DNA from: Rhizoclosmatium globosum
Lineage: Eukaryota > Chytridiomycota > Chytridiomycetes > Chytridiales > Chytriomycetaceae
Length of the DNA: 64,000 nt
Assembly: GCA_002104985.1 (NCBI GenBank)
Contig: MCGO01000127.1
Location: 1 to 64,000 of the forward strand
Direction: 5' to 3'
Position 1 is the first letter of the stretch. Every line of letters starts with the position of its first letter. The notes under the pieces are model-generated. The model saw only the letters and a list, made by a program, of their open reading frames with translations. It did no database searches and had not been told where the DNA came from. Position numbers and translations under genes: made by a program. Positions 42,701 through 56,960 of this stretch are shown one piece after another.

Positions 42701-45700
42701 GGACAGCCTACCCGGTTTCTGCTTATTCTGAACCAAGATCTTCTCTCAGGGAAGAGCTCCAGTGTTTATGGCTCTAATTTCATACCCAATAGGAACTCTT
42801 TAGCAAGGAAAGTGCTCTGCTGTAGTTTAGCTCATTGCATTTCACGTTTGAGTAAGTTAGGAAGACAAACTTGATCCAAGTATTTGACCACTCTTATTAA
42901 TAAAATGCCAAATGCAGTGAGCCAAACTCAACAGATACTCTAACAAGCACAAATGACTAGGATTTGGCACAGAAAAGGGGTGTGTTTTTGCTTGGGACAG
43001 CCTACACGGTATCTGCTTATTCGAACCAAGATCTTCTCTCAGGGAAGAGCTCCAGTGTTTATGGCTCTAATTTCATACCCAATAGGAACTCTTTAGCAAG
43101 GAAAGTGCTCTGCTGTAGTTTAGCTCATTGCATTTCACGTTTGAGTAAGTTAGGAAGACAAACTTGATCCAAGTATTTGACCACTCTTATTAATAAAATG
43201 CCAAATGCAGTGAGCCAAACTCAACAGATACTCTAACAAGCACAAATGACTAGGATTTGGCACAGAAAAGGGGTGTGTTTTTGCTTGGGACAGCCTACCG
43301 GTATCTGCTTATTCCGAACCAAGATCTTCTCTCAGGGAAGAGCTCCAGTGTTCATGGCTCTAATTTCATACCCAATAGGAACTCTTTAGCAAGGAAAGTG
43401 CTCTGCTGTAGTTTAGCTCATTGCATTTCACGTTTGAGTAAGTTAGGAAGACAAACTTGATCCAAGTATTTGACCACTCTTATTAATAAAATGCCAAATG
43501 CAGTGAGCCAAACTCAACAGATACTCTAACAAGCACAAATGACTAGGATTTGGCACAGAAAAGGGGTGTGTTTTTGCTTGGGACAGCCTACCCGGTATCT
43601 GCTTATTCCGAACCAAGATCTTCTCTCAGGGAAGAGCTCCAGTGTTTATGGCTCTAATTTCATACCCAATAGGAACTCTTTAGCAAGGAAAGTGCTCTGC
43701 TGTAGTTTAGCTCATTGCATTTCACGTTTGAGTAAGTTAGGAAGACAAACTTGATCCAAGTATTTGACCACTCTTATTAATAAAATGCCAAATGCAGTGA
43801 GCCAAACTCAACAGATACTCTAACAAGCACAAATGACTAGGATTTGGCACAGAAAAGGGGTGTGTTTTTGCTTGGGACAGCCTACCCGGTATCTGCTTAT
43901 TCCGAACCAAGATCTTCTCTCAGGGAAGAGCTCCAGTGTTTATGGCTCTAATTTCATACCCAATAGGAACTCTTTAGCAAGGAAAGTGCTCTGCTGTAGT
44001 TTAGCTCATTGCATTTCACGTTTGAGTAAGTTAGGAAGACAAACTTGATCCAAGTATTTGACCACTCTTATTAATAAAATGCCAAATGCAGTGAGCCAAA
44101 CTCAACAGATACTCTAACAAGCACAAATGACTAGGATTTGGCACAGAAAAGGGGTGTGTTTTTGCTTGGGACAGCCTACACGGTATCTGCTTATTCCGAA
44201 CCAAGATCTTCTCTCAGGGAAGAGCTCCAGTGTTTATGGCTCTAATTTCATACCCAATAGGAACTCTTTAGCAAGGAAAGTGCTCTGCTGTAGTTTAGCT
44301 CATTGCATTTCACGTTTGAGTAAGTTAGGAAGACAAACTTGATCCAAGTATTTGACCACTCTTATTAATAAAATGCCAAATGCAGTGAGCCAAACTCAAC
44401 AGATACTCTAACAAGCACAAATGACTAGGATTTGGCACAGAAAAGGGGTGTGTTTTTGCTTGGGACAGCCTACACGGTATCTGCTTATTCCGAACCAAGA
44501 TCTTCTCTCAGGGAAGAGCTCCAGTGTTTATGGCTCTAATTTCATACCCAATAGGAACTCTTTAGCAAGGAAAGTGCTCTGCTGTAGTTTAGCTCATTGC
44601 ATTTCACGTTTGAGTAAGTTAGGAAGACAAACTTGATCCAAGTATTTGACCACTCTTATTAATAAAATGCCAAATGCAGTGAGCCAAACTCAACAGATAC
44701 TCTAACAAGCACAAATGACTAGGATTTGGCACAGAAAAGGGGTGTGTTTTTGCTTGGGACAGCCTACACGGTATCTGCTTATTCCGAACCAAGATCTTCT
44801 CTCAGGGAAGAGCTCCAGTGTTTATGGCTCTAATTTCATACCCAATAGGAACTCTTTAGCAAGGAAAGTGCTCTGCTGTAGTTTAGCTCATTGCATTTCA
44901 CGTTTGAGTAAGTTAGGAAGACAAACTTGATCCAAGTATTTGACCACTCTTATTAATAAAATGCCAAATGCAGTGAGCCAAACTCAACAGATACTCTAAC
45001 AAGCACAAATGACTAGGATTTGGCACAGAAAAGGGGTGTGTTTTTGCTTGGGACAGCCTACACGGTATCTGCTTATTCCGAACCAAGATCTTCTCTCAGG
45101 GAAGAGCTCCAGTGTTTATGGCTCTAATTTCATACCCAATAGGAACTCTTTAGCAAGGAAAGTGCTCTGCTGTAGTTTAGCTCATTGCATTTCACGTTTG
45201 AGTAAGTTAGGAAGACAAACTTGATCCAAGTATTTGACCACTCTTATTAATAAAATGCCAAATGCAGTGAGCCAAACTCAACAGATACTCTAACAAGCAC
45301 AAATGACTAGGATTTGGCACAGAAAAGGGGTGTGTTTTTGCTTGGGACAGCCTACACGGTATCTGCTTATTCCGAACCAAGATCTTCTCTCAGGGAAGAG
45401 CTCCAGTGTTTATGGCTCTAATTTCATACCCAATAGGAACTCTTTAGCAAGGAAAGTGCTCTGCTGTAGTTTAGCTCATTGCATTTCACGTTTGAGTAAG
45501 TTAGGAAGACAAACTTGATCCAAGTATTTGACCACTCTTATTAATAAAATGCCAAATGCAGTGAGCCAAACTCAACAGATACTCTAACAAGCACAAATGA
45601 CTAGGATTTGGCACAGAAAAGGGGTGTGTTTTTGCTTGGGACAGCCTACACGGTATCTGCTTATTCCGAACCAAGATCTTCTCTCAGGGAAGAGCTCCAG

Positions 45701-48700
45701 TGTTTATGGCTCTAATTTCATACCCAATAGGAACTCTTTAGCAAGGAAAGTGCTCTGCTGTAGTTTAGCTCATTGCATTTCACGTTTGAGTAAGTTAGGA
45801 AGACAAACTTGATCCAAGTATTTGACCACTCTTATTAATAAAATGCCAAATGCAGTGAGCCAAACTCAACAGATACTCTAACAAGCACAAATGACTAGGA
45901 TTTGGCACAGAAAAGGGGTGTGTTTTTGCTTGGGACAGCCTACACGGTATCTGCTTGTTCCGAACCAAGATCTTCTCTCAGGGAAGAGCTCCAGTGTTTA
46001 TGGCTCTAATTTCATACCCAATAGGAACTCTTTAGCAAGGAAAGTGCTCTGCTGTAGTTTAGCTCATTGCATTTCACGTTTGAGTAAGTTAGGAAGACAA
46101 ACTTGATCCAAGTATTTGACCACTCTTATTAATAAAATGCCAAATGCAGTGAGCCAAACTCAACAGATACTCTAACAAGCACAAATGACTAGGATTTGGC
46201 ACAGAAAAGGGGTGTGTTTTTGCTTGGGACAGCCTACACGGTATCTGCTTGTTCCGAACCAAGATCTTCTCTCAGGGAAGAGCTCCAGTGTTTATGGCTC
46301 TAATTTCATACCCAATAGGAACTCTTTAGCAAGGAAAGTGCTCTGCTGTAGTTTAGCTCATTGCATTTCACGTTTGAGTAAGTTAGGAAGACAAACTTGA
46401 TCCAAGTATTTGACCACTCTTATTAATAAAATGCCAAATGCAGTGAGCCAAACTCAACAGATACTCTAACAAGCACAAATGACTAGGATTTGGCACAGAA
46501 AAGGGGTGTGTTTTTGCTTGGGACAGCCTACACGGTATCTGCTTATTCCGAACCAAGATCTTCTCTCAGGGAAGAGCTCCAGTGTTTATGGCTCTAATTT
46601 CATACCCAATAGGAACTCTTTAGCAAGGAAAGTGCTCTGCTGTAGTTTAGCTCATTGCATTTCACGTTTGAGTAAGTTAGGAAGACAAACTTGATCCAAG
46701 TATTTGACCACTCTTATTAATAAAATGCCAAATGCAGTGAGCCAAACTCAACAGATACTCTAACAAGCACAAATGACTAGGATTTGGCACAGAAAAGGGG
46801 TGTGTTTTTGCTTGGGACAGCCTACACGGTATCTGCTTATTCCGAACCAAGATCTTCTCTCAGGGAAGAGCTCCAGTGTTTATGGCTCTAATTTCATACC
46901 CAATAGGAACTCTTTAGCAAGGAAAGTGCTCTGCTGTAGTTTAGCTCATTGCATTTCACGTTTGAGTAAGTTAGGAAGACAAACTTGATCCAAGTATTTG
47001 ACCACTCTTATTAATAAAATGCCAAATGCAGTGAGCCAAACTCAACAGATACTCTAACAAGCACAAATGACTAGGATTTGGCACAGAAAAGGGGTGTGTT
47101 TTTGCTTGGGACAGCCTACACGGTATCTGCTTGTTCCGAACCAAGATCTTCTCTCAGGGAAGAGCTCCAGTGTTTATGGCTCTAATTTCATACCCAATAG
47201 GAACTCTTTAGCAAGGAAAGTGCTCTGCTGTAGTTTAGCTCATTGCATTTCACGTTTGAGTAAGTTAGGAAGACAAACTTGATCCAAGTATTTGACCACT
47301 CTTATTAATAAAATGCCAAATGCAGTGAGCCAAACTCAACAGATACTCTAACAAGCACAAATGACTAGGATTTGGCACAGAAAAGGGGTGTGTTTTTGCT
47401 TGGGACAGCCTACACGGTATCTGCTTATTCCGAACCAAGATCTTCTCTCAGGGAAGAGCTCCAGTGTTTATGGCTCTAATTTCATACCCAATAGGAACTC
47501 TTTAGCAAGGAAAGTGCTCTGCTGTAGTTTAGCTCATTGCATTTCACGTTTGAGTAAGTTAGGAAGACAAACTTGATCCAAGTATTTGACCACTCTTATT
47601 AATAAAATGCCAAATGCAGTGAGCCAAACTCAACAGATACTCTAACAAGCACAAATGACTAGGATTTGGCACAGAAAAGGGGTGTGTTTTTGCTTGGGAC
47701 AGCCTACACGGTATCTGCTTATTCCGAACCAAGATCTTCTCTCAGGGAAGAGCTCCAGTGTTTATGGCTCTAATTTCATACCCAATAGGAACTCTTTAGC
47801 AAGGAAAGTGCTCTGCTGTAGTTTAGCTCATTGCATTTCACGTTTGAGTAAGTTAGGAAGACAAACTTGATCCAAGTATTTGACCACTCTTATTAATAAA
47901 ATGCCAAATGCAGTGAGCCAAACTCAACAGATACTCTAACAAGCACAAATGACTAGGATTTGGCACAGAAAAGGGGTGTGTTTTTGCTTGGGACAGCCTA
48001 CACGGTATCTGCTTTTCCGAACCAAGATCTTCTCTCAGGGAAGAGCTCCAGTGTTTATGGCTCTAATTTCATACCCAATAGGAACTCTTTAGCAAGGAAA
48101 GTGCTCTGCTGTAGTTTAGCTCATTGCATTTCACGTTTGAGTAAGTTAGGAAGACAAACTTGATCCAAGTATTTGACCACTCTTATTAATAAAATGCCAA
48201 ATGCAGTGAGCCAAACTCAACAGATACTCTAACAAGCACAAATGACTAGGATTTGGCACAGAAAAGGGGTGTGTTTTTGCTTGGGACAGCCTACACGGTA
48301 TCTGCTTATTCCGAACCAAGATCTTCTCTCAGGGAAGAGCTCCAGTGTTATGGCTCTAATTTCATACCCAATAGGAACTCTTTAGCAAGGAAAGTGCTCT
48401 GCTGTAGTTTAGCTCATTGCATTTCACGTTTGAGTAAGTTAGGAAGACAAACTTGATCCAAGTATTTGACCACTCTTATTAATAAAATGCCAAATGCAGT
48501 GAGCCAAACTCAACAGATACTCTAACAAGCACAAATGACTAGGATTTGGCACAGAAAAGGGGTGTGTTTTTGCTTGGGACAGCCTACACGGTATCTGCTT
48601 ATTCCGAACCAAGATCTTCTCTCAGGGAAGAGCTCCAGTGTTTATGGCTCTAATTTCATACCCAATAGGAACTCTTTAGCAAGGAAAGTGCTCTGCTGTA

Positions 48701-51700
48701 GTTTAGCTCATTGCATTTCACGTTTGAGTAAGTTAGGAAGACAAACTTGATCCAAGTATTTGACCACTCTTATTAATAAAATGCCAAATGCAGTGAGCCA
48801 AACTCAACAGATACTCTAACAAGCACAAATGACTAGGATTTGGCACAGAAAAGGGGTGTGTTTTTGCTTGGGACAGCCTACACGGTATCTGCTTATTCCG
48901 AACCAAGATCTTCTCTCAGGGAAGAGCTCCAGTGTTTATGGCTCTAATTTCATACCCAATAGGAACTCTTTAGCAAGGAAAGTGCTCTGCTGTAGTTTAG
49001 CTCATTGCATTTCACGTTTGAGTAAGTTAGGAAGACAAACTTGATCCAAGTATTTGACCACTCTTATTAATAAAATGCCAAATGCAGTGAGCCAAACTCA
49101 ACAGATACTCTAACAAGCACAAATGACTAGGATTTGGCACAGAAAAGGGGTGTGTTTTTGCTTGGGACAGCCTACACGGTATCTGCTTATTCCGAACCAA
49201 GATCTTCTCTCAGGGAAGAGCTCCAGTGTTTATGGCTCTAATTTCATACCCAATAGGAACTCTTTAGCAAGGAAAGTGCTCTGCTGTAGTTTAGCTCATT
49301 GCATTTCACGTTTGAGTAAGTTAGGAAGACAAACTTGATCCAAGTATTTGACCACTCTTATTAATAAAATGCCAAATGCAGTGAGCCAAACTCAACAGAT
49401 ACTCTAACAAGCACAAATGACTAGGATTTGGCACAGAAAAGGGGTGTGTTTTTGCTTGGGACAGCCTACACGGTATCTGCTTATTCCGAACCAAGATCTT
49501 CTCTCAGGGAAGAGCTCCAGTGTTCATGGCTCTAATTTCATACCCAATAGGAACTCTTTAGCAAGGAAAGTGCTCTGCTGTAGTTTAGCTCATTGCATTT
49601 CACGTTTGAGTAAGTTAGGAAGACAAACTTGATCCAAGTATTTGACCACTCTTATTAATAAAATGCCAAATGCAGTGAGCCAAACTCAACAGATACTCTA
49701 ACAAGCACAAATGACTAGGATTTGGCACAGAAAAGGGGTGTGTTTTTGCTTGGGACAGCCTACACGGTATCTGCTTATTCCGAACCAAGATCTTCTCTCA
49801 GGGAAGAGCTCCAGTGTTTATGGCTCTAATTTCATACCCAATAGGAACTCTTTAGCAAGGAAAGTGCTCTGCTGTAGTTTAGCTCATTGCATTTCACGTT
49901 TGAGTAAGTTAGGAAGACAAACTTGATCCAAGTATTTGACCACTCTTATTAATAAAATGCCAAATGCAGTGAGCCAAACTCAACAGATACTCTAACAAGC
50001 ACAAATGACTAGGATTTGGCACAGAAAAGGGGTGTGTTTTTGCTTGGGACAGCCTACACGGTATCTGCTTATTCCGAACCAAGATCTTCTCTCAGGGAAG
50101 AGCTCCAGTGTTTATGGCTCTAATTTCATACCCAATAGGAACTCTTTAGCAAGGAAAGTGCTCTGCTGTAGTTTAGCTCATTGCATTTCACGTTTGAGTA
50201 AGTTAGGAAGACAAACTTGATCCAAGTATTTGACCACTCTTATTAATAAAATGCCAAATGCAGTGAGCCAAACTCAACAGATACTCTAACAAGCACAAAT
50301 GACTAGGATTTGGCACAGAAAAGGGGTGTGTTTTTGCTTGGGACAGCCTACCCGGTATCTGCTTATTCCGAACCAAGATCTTCTCTCAGGGAAGAGCTCC
50401 AGTGTTTATGGCTCTAATTTCATACCCAATAGGAACTCTTTAGCAAGGAAAGTGCTCTGCTGTAGTTTAGCTCATTGCATTTCACGTTTGAGTAAGTTAG
50501 GAAGACAAACTTGATCCAAGTATTTGACCACTCTTATTAATAAAATGCCAAATGCAGTGAGCCAAACTCAACAGATACTCTAACAAGCACAAATGACTAG
50601 GATTTGGCACAGAAAAGGGGTGTGTTTTTGCTTGGGACAGCCTACACGGTATCTGCTTATTCCGAACCAAGATCTTCTCTCAGGGAAGAGCTCCAGTGTT
50701 TATGGCTCTAATTTCATACCCAATAGGAACTCTTTAGCAAGGAAAGTGCTCTGCTGTAGTTTAGCTCATTGCATTTCACGTTTGAGTAAGTTAGGAAGAC
50801 AAACTTGATCCAAGTATTTGACCACTCTTATTAATAAAATGCCAAATGCAGTGAGCCAAACTCAACAGATACTCTAACAAGCACAAATGACTAGGATTTG
50901 GCACAGAAAAGGGGTGTGTTTTTGCTTGGGACAGCCTACACGGTATCTGCTTATTCCGAACCAAGATCTTCTCTCAGGGAAGAGCTCCAGTGTTATGGCT
51001 CTAATTTCATACCCAATAGGAACTCTTTAGCAAGGAAAGTGCTCTGCTGTAGTTTAGCTCATTGCATTTCACGTTTGAGTAAGTTAGGAAGACAAACTTG
51101 ATCCAAGTATTTGACCACTCTTATTAATAAAATGCCAAATGCAGTGAGCCAAACTCAACAGATACTCTAACAAGCACAAATGACTAGGATTTGGCACAGA
51201 AAAGGGGTGTGTTTTTGCTTGGGACAGCCTACACGGTATCTGCTTATTCCGAACCAAGATCTTCTCTCAGGGAAGAGCTCCAGTGTTTATGGCTCTAATT
51301 TCATACCCAATAGGAACTCTTTAGCAAGGAAAGTGCTCTGCTGTAGTTTAGCTCATTGCATTTCACGTTTGAGTAAGTTAGGAAGACAAACTTGATCCAA
51401 GTATTTGACCACTCTTATTAATAAAATGCCAAATGCAGTGAGCCAAACTCAACAGATACTCTAACAAGCACAAATGACTAGGATTTGGCACAGAAAAGGG
51501 GTGTGTTTTTGCTTGGGACAGCCTACACGGTATCTGCTTATTCCGAACCAAGATCTTCTCTCAGGGAAGAGCTCCAGTGTTTATGGCTCTAATTTCATAC
51601 CCAATAGGAACTCTTTAGCAAGGAAAGTGCTCTGCTGTAGTTTAGCTCATTGCATTTCACGTTTGAGTAAGTTAGGAAGACAAACTTGATCCAAGTATTT

Positions 51701-54700
51701 GACCACTCTTATTAATAAAATGCCAAATGCAGTGAGCCAAACTCAACAGATACTCTAACAAGCACAAATGACTAGGATTTGGCACAGAAAAGGGGTGTGT
51801 TTTTGCTTGGGACAGCCTACACGGTATCTGCTTATTCCGAACCAAGATCTTCTCTCAGGGAAGAGCTCCAGTGTTATGGCTCTAATTTCATACCCAATAG
51901 GAACTCTTTAGCAAGGAAAGTGCTCTGCTGTAGTTTAGCTCATTGCATTTCACGTTTGAGTAAGTTAGGAAGACAAACTTGATCCAAGTATTTGACCACT
52001 CTTATTAATAAAATGCCAAATGCAGTGAGCCAAACTCAACAGATACTCTAACAAGCACAAATGACTAGGATTTGGCACAGAAAAGGGGTGTGTTTTTGCT
52101 TGGGACAGCCTACACGGTATCTGCTTATTCCGAACCAAGATCTTCTCTCAGGGAAGAGCTCCAGTGTTTATGGCTCTAATTTATACCCAATAGGAACTCT
52201 TTAGCAAGGAAAGTGCTCTGCTGTAGTTTAGCTCATTGCATTTCACGTTTGAGTAAGTTAGGAAGACAAACTTGATCCAAGTATTTGACCACTCTTATTA
52301 ATAAAATGCCAAATGCAGTGAGCCAAACTCAACAGATACTCTAACAAGCACAAATGACTAGGATTTGGCACAGAAAAGGGGTGTGTTTTTGCTTGGGACA
52401 GCCTACACGGTATCTGCTTATTCCGAACCAAGATCTTCTCTCAGGGAAGAGCTCCAGTGTTTATGGCTCTAATTTCATACCCAATAGGAACTCTTTAGCA
52501 AGGAAAGTGCTCTGCTGTAGTTTAGCTCATTGCATTTCACGTTTGAGTAAGTTAGGAAGACAAACTTGATCCAAGTATTTGACCACTCTTATTAATAAAA
52601 TGCCAAATGCAGTGAGCCAAACTCAACAGATACTCTAACAAGCACAAATGACTAGGATTTGGCACAGAAAAGGGGTGTGTTTTTGCTTGGGACAGCCTAC
52701 ACGGTATCTGCTTTTCCGAACCAAGATCTTCTCTCAGGGAAGAGCTCCAGTGTTTATGGCTCTAATTTCATACCCAATAGGAACTCTTTAGCAAGGAAAG
52801 TGCTCTGCTGTAGTTTAGCTCATTGCATTTCACGTTTGAGTAAGTTAGGAAGACAAACTTGATCCAAGTATTTGACCACTCTTATTAATAAAATGCCAAA
52901 TGCAGTGAGCCAAACTCAACAGATACTCTAACAAGCACAAATGACTAGGATTTGGCACAGAAAAGGGGTGTGTTTTTGCTTGGGACAGCCTACACGGTAT
53001 CTGCTTATTCCGAACCAAGATCTTCTCTCAGGGAAGAGCTCCAGTGTTTATGGCTCTAATTTCATACCCAATAGGAACTCTTTAGCAAGGAAAGTGCTCT
53101 GCTGTAGTTTAGCTCATTGCATTTCACGTTTGAGTAAGTTAGGAAGACAAACTTGATCCAAGTATTTGACCACTCTTATTAATAAAATGCCAAATGCAGT
53201 GAGCCAAACTCAACAGATACTCTAACAAGCACAAATGACTAGGATTTGGCACAGAAAAGGGGTGTGTTTTTGCTTGGGACAGCCTACACGGTATCTGCTT
53301 TTCCGAACCAAGATCTTCTCTCAGGGAAGAGCTCCAGTGTTTATGGCTCTAATTTATACCCAATAGGAACTCTTTAGCAAGGAAAGTGCTCTGCTGTAGT
53401 TTAGCTCATTGCATTTCACGTTTGAGTAAGTTAGGAAGACAAACTTGATCCAAGTATTTGACCACTCTTATTAATAAAATGCCAAATGCAGTGAGCCAAA
53501 CTCAACAGATACTCTAACAAGCACAAATGACTAGGATTTGGCACAGAAAAGGGGTGTGTTTTTGCTTGGGACAGCCTACACGGTATCTGCTTGTTCCGAA
53601 CCAAGATCTTCTCTCAGGGAAGAGCTCCAGTGTTTATGGCTCTAATTTATACCCAATAGGAACTCTTTAGCAAGGAAAGTGCTCTGCTGTAGTTTAGCTC
53701 ATTGCATTTCACGTTTGAGTAAGTTAGGAAGACAAACTTGATCCAAGTATTTGACCACTCTTATTAATAAAATGCCAAATGCAGTGAGCCAAACTCAACA
53801 GATACTCTAACAAGCACAAATGACTAGGATTTGGCACAGAAAAGGGGTGTGTTTTTGCTTGGGACAGCCTACACGGTATCTGCTTATTCCGAACCAAGAT
53901 CTTCTCTCAGGGAAGAGCTCCAGTGTTTATGGCTCTAATTTCATACCCAATAGGAACTCTTTAGCAAGGAAAGTGCTCTGCTGTAGTTTAGCTCATTGCA
54001 TTTCACGTTTGAGTAAGTTAGGAAGACAAACTTGATCCAAGTATTTGACCACTCTTATTAATAAAATGCCAAATGCAGTGAGCCAAACTCAACAGATACT
54101 CTAACAAGCACAAATGACTAGGATTTGGCACAGAAAAGGGGTGTGTTTTTGCTTGGGACAGCCTACACGGTATCTGCTTATTCCGAACCAAGATCTTCTC
54201 TCAGGGAAGAGCTCCAGTGTTTATGGCTCTAATTTCATACCCAATAGGAACTCTTTAGCAAGGAAAGTGCTCTGCTGTAGTTTAGCTCATTGCATTTCAC
54301 GTTTGAGTAAGTTAGGAAGACAAACTTGATCCAAGTATTTGACCACTCTTATTAATAAAATGCCAAATGCAGTGAGCCAAACTCAACAGATACTCTAACA
54401 AGCACAAATGACTAGGATTTGGCACAGAAAAGGGGTGTGTTTTTGCTTGGGACAGCCTACACGGTATCTGCTTATTCCGAACCAAGATCTTCTCTCAGGG
54501 AAGAGCTCCAGTGTTTATGGCTCTAATTTCATACCCAATAGGAACTCTTTAGCAAGGAAAGTGCTCTGCTGTAGTTTAGCTCATTGCATTTCACGTTTGA
54601 GTAAGTTAGGAAGACAAACTTGATCCAAGTATTTGACCACTCTTATTAATAAAATGCCAAATGCAGTGAGCCAAACTCAACAGATACTCTAACAAGCACA

Positions 54701-56913
54701 AATGACTAGGATTTGGCACAGAAAAGGGGTGTGTTTTTGCTTGGGACAGCCTACACGGTATCTGCTTATTCCGAACCAAGATCTTCTCTCAGGGAAGAGC
54801 TCCAGTGTTTATGGCTCTAATTTCATACCCAATAGGAACTCTTTAGCAAGGAAAGTGCTCTGCTGTAGTTTAGCTCATTGCATTTCACGTTTGAGTAAGT
54901 TAGGAAGACAAACTTGATCCAAGTATTTGACCACTCTTATTAATAAAATGCCAAATGCAGTGAGCCAAACTCAACAGATACTCTAACAAGCACAAATGAC
55001 TAGGATTTGGCACAGAAAAGGGGTGTGTTTTTGCTTGGGACAGCCTACCGGTATCTGCTTATTCCGAACCAAGATCTTCTCTCAGGGAAGAGCTCCAGTG
55101 TTTATGGCTCTAATTTCATACCCAATAGGAACTCTTTAGCAAGGAAAGTGCTCTGCTGTAGTTTAGCTCATTGCATTTCACGTTTGAGTAAGTTAGGAAG
55201 ACAAACTTGATCCAAGTATTTGACCACTCTTATTAATAAAATGCCAAATGCAGTGAGCCAAACTCAACAGATACTCTAACAAGCACAAATGACTAGGATT
55301 TGGCACAGAAAAGGGGTGTGTTTTTGCTTGGGACAGCCTACACGGTATCTGCTTATTCCGAACCAAGATCTTCTCTCAGGGAAGAGCTCCAGTGTTCATG
55401 GCTCTAATTTCATACCCAATAGGAACTCTTTAGCAAGGAAAGTGCTCTGCTGTAGTTTAGCTCATTGCATTTCACGTTTGAGTAAGTTAGGAAGACAAAC
55501 TTGATCCAAGTATTTGACCACTCTTATTAATAAAATGCCAAATGCAGTGAGCCAAACTCAACAGATACTCTAACAAGCACAAATGACTAGGATTTGGCAC
55601 AGAAAAGGGGTGTGTTTTTGCTTGGGACAGCCTACACGGTATCTGCTTGTTCCGAACCAAGATCTTCTCTCAGGGAAGAGCTCCAGTGTTTATGGCTCTA
55701 ATTTCATACCCAATAGGAACTCTTTAGCAAGGAAAGTGCTCTGCTGTAGTTTAGCTCATTGCATTTCACGTTTGAGTAAGTTAGGAAGACAAACTTGATC
55801 CAAGTATTTGACCACTCTTATTAATAAAATGCCAAATGCAGTGAGCCAAACTCAACAGATACTCTAACAAGCACAAATGACTAGGATTTGGCACAGAAAA
55901 GGGGTGTGTTTTTGCTTGGGACAGCCTACACGGTATCTGCTTATTCCGAACCAAGATCTTCTCTCAGGGAAGAGCTCCAGTGTTTATGGCTCTAATTTCA
56001 TACCCAATAGGAACTCTTTAGCAAGGAAAGTGCTCTGCTGTAGTTTAGCTCATTGCATTTCACGTTTGAGTAAGTTAGGAAGACAAACTTGATCCAAGTA
56101 TTTGACCACTCTTATTAATAAAATGCCAAATGCAGTGAGCCAAACTCAACAGATACTCTAACAAGCACAAATGACTAGGATTTGGCACAGAAAAGGGGTG
56201 TGTTTTTGCTTGGGACAGCCTACACGGTATCTGCTTATTCCGAACCAAGATCTTCTCTCAGGGAAGAGCTCCAGTGTTCATGGCTCTAATTTCATACCCA
56301 ATAGGAACTCTTTAGCAAGGAAAGTGCTCTGCTGTAGTTTAGCTCATTGCATTTCACGTTTGAGTAAGTTAGGAAGACAAACTTGATCCAAGTATTTGAC
56401 CACTCTTATTAATAAAATGCCAAATGCAGTGAGCCAAACTCAACAGATACTCTAACAAGCACAAATGACTAGGATTTGGCACAGAAAAGGGGTGTGTTTT
56501 TGCTTGGGACAGCCTACACGGTATCTGCTTGTTCCGAACCAAGATCTTCTCTCAGGGAAGAGCTCCAGTGTTTATGGCTCTAATTTCATACCCAATAGGA
56601 ACTCTTTAGCAAGGAAAGTGCTCTGCTGTAGTTTAGCTCATTGCATTTCACGTTTGAGTAAGTTAGGAAGACAAACTTGATCCAAGTATTTGACCACTCT
56701 TATTAATAAAATGCCAAATGCAGTGAGCCAAACTCAACAGATACTCTAACAAGCACAAATGACTAGGATTTGGCACAGAAAAGGGGTGTGTTTTTGCTTG
56801 GGACAGCCTACACGGTATCTGCTTATTCCGAACCAAGATCTTCTCTCAGGGAAGAGCTCCAGTGTTTATGGCTCTAATTTCATACCCAATAGGAACTCTT
56901 TAGCAAGGAAAGT

Positions 56914-56960
56914 GCCTCTGCCTGTAGTTTTAAGGCCTCAATTGCAATTTCCAACGGTTT
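56914..56960 (+). repeat. Aberrant 45-bp patch in one satellite unit
   Basis: Compared with all other units, 12 bases are inserted here, almost all copies of the adjacent base (GTGCTCTGC becomes GTGCCTCTGCC; TTTAGC becomes TTTTAAGGCC). The rest of the unit is normal. This looks like a sequencing or consensus artefact rather than biology. Confidence 0.85.
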
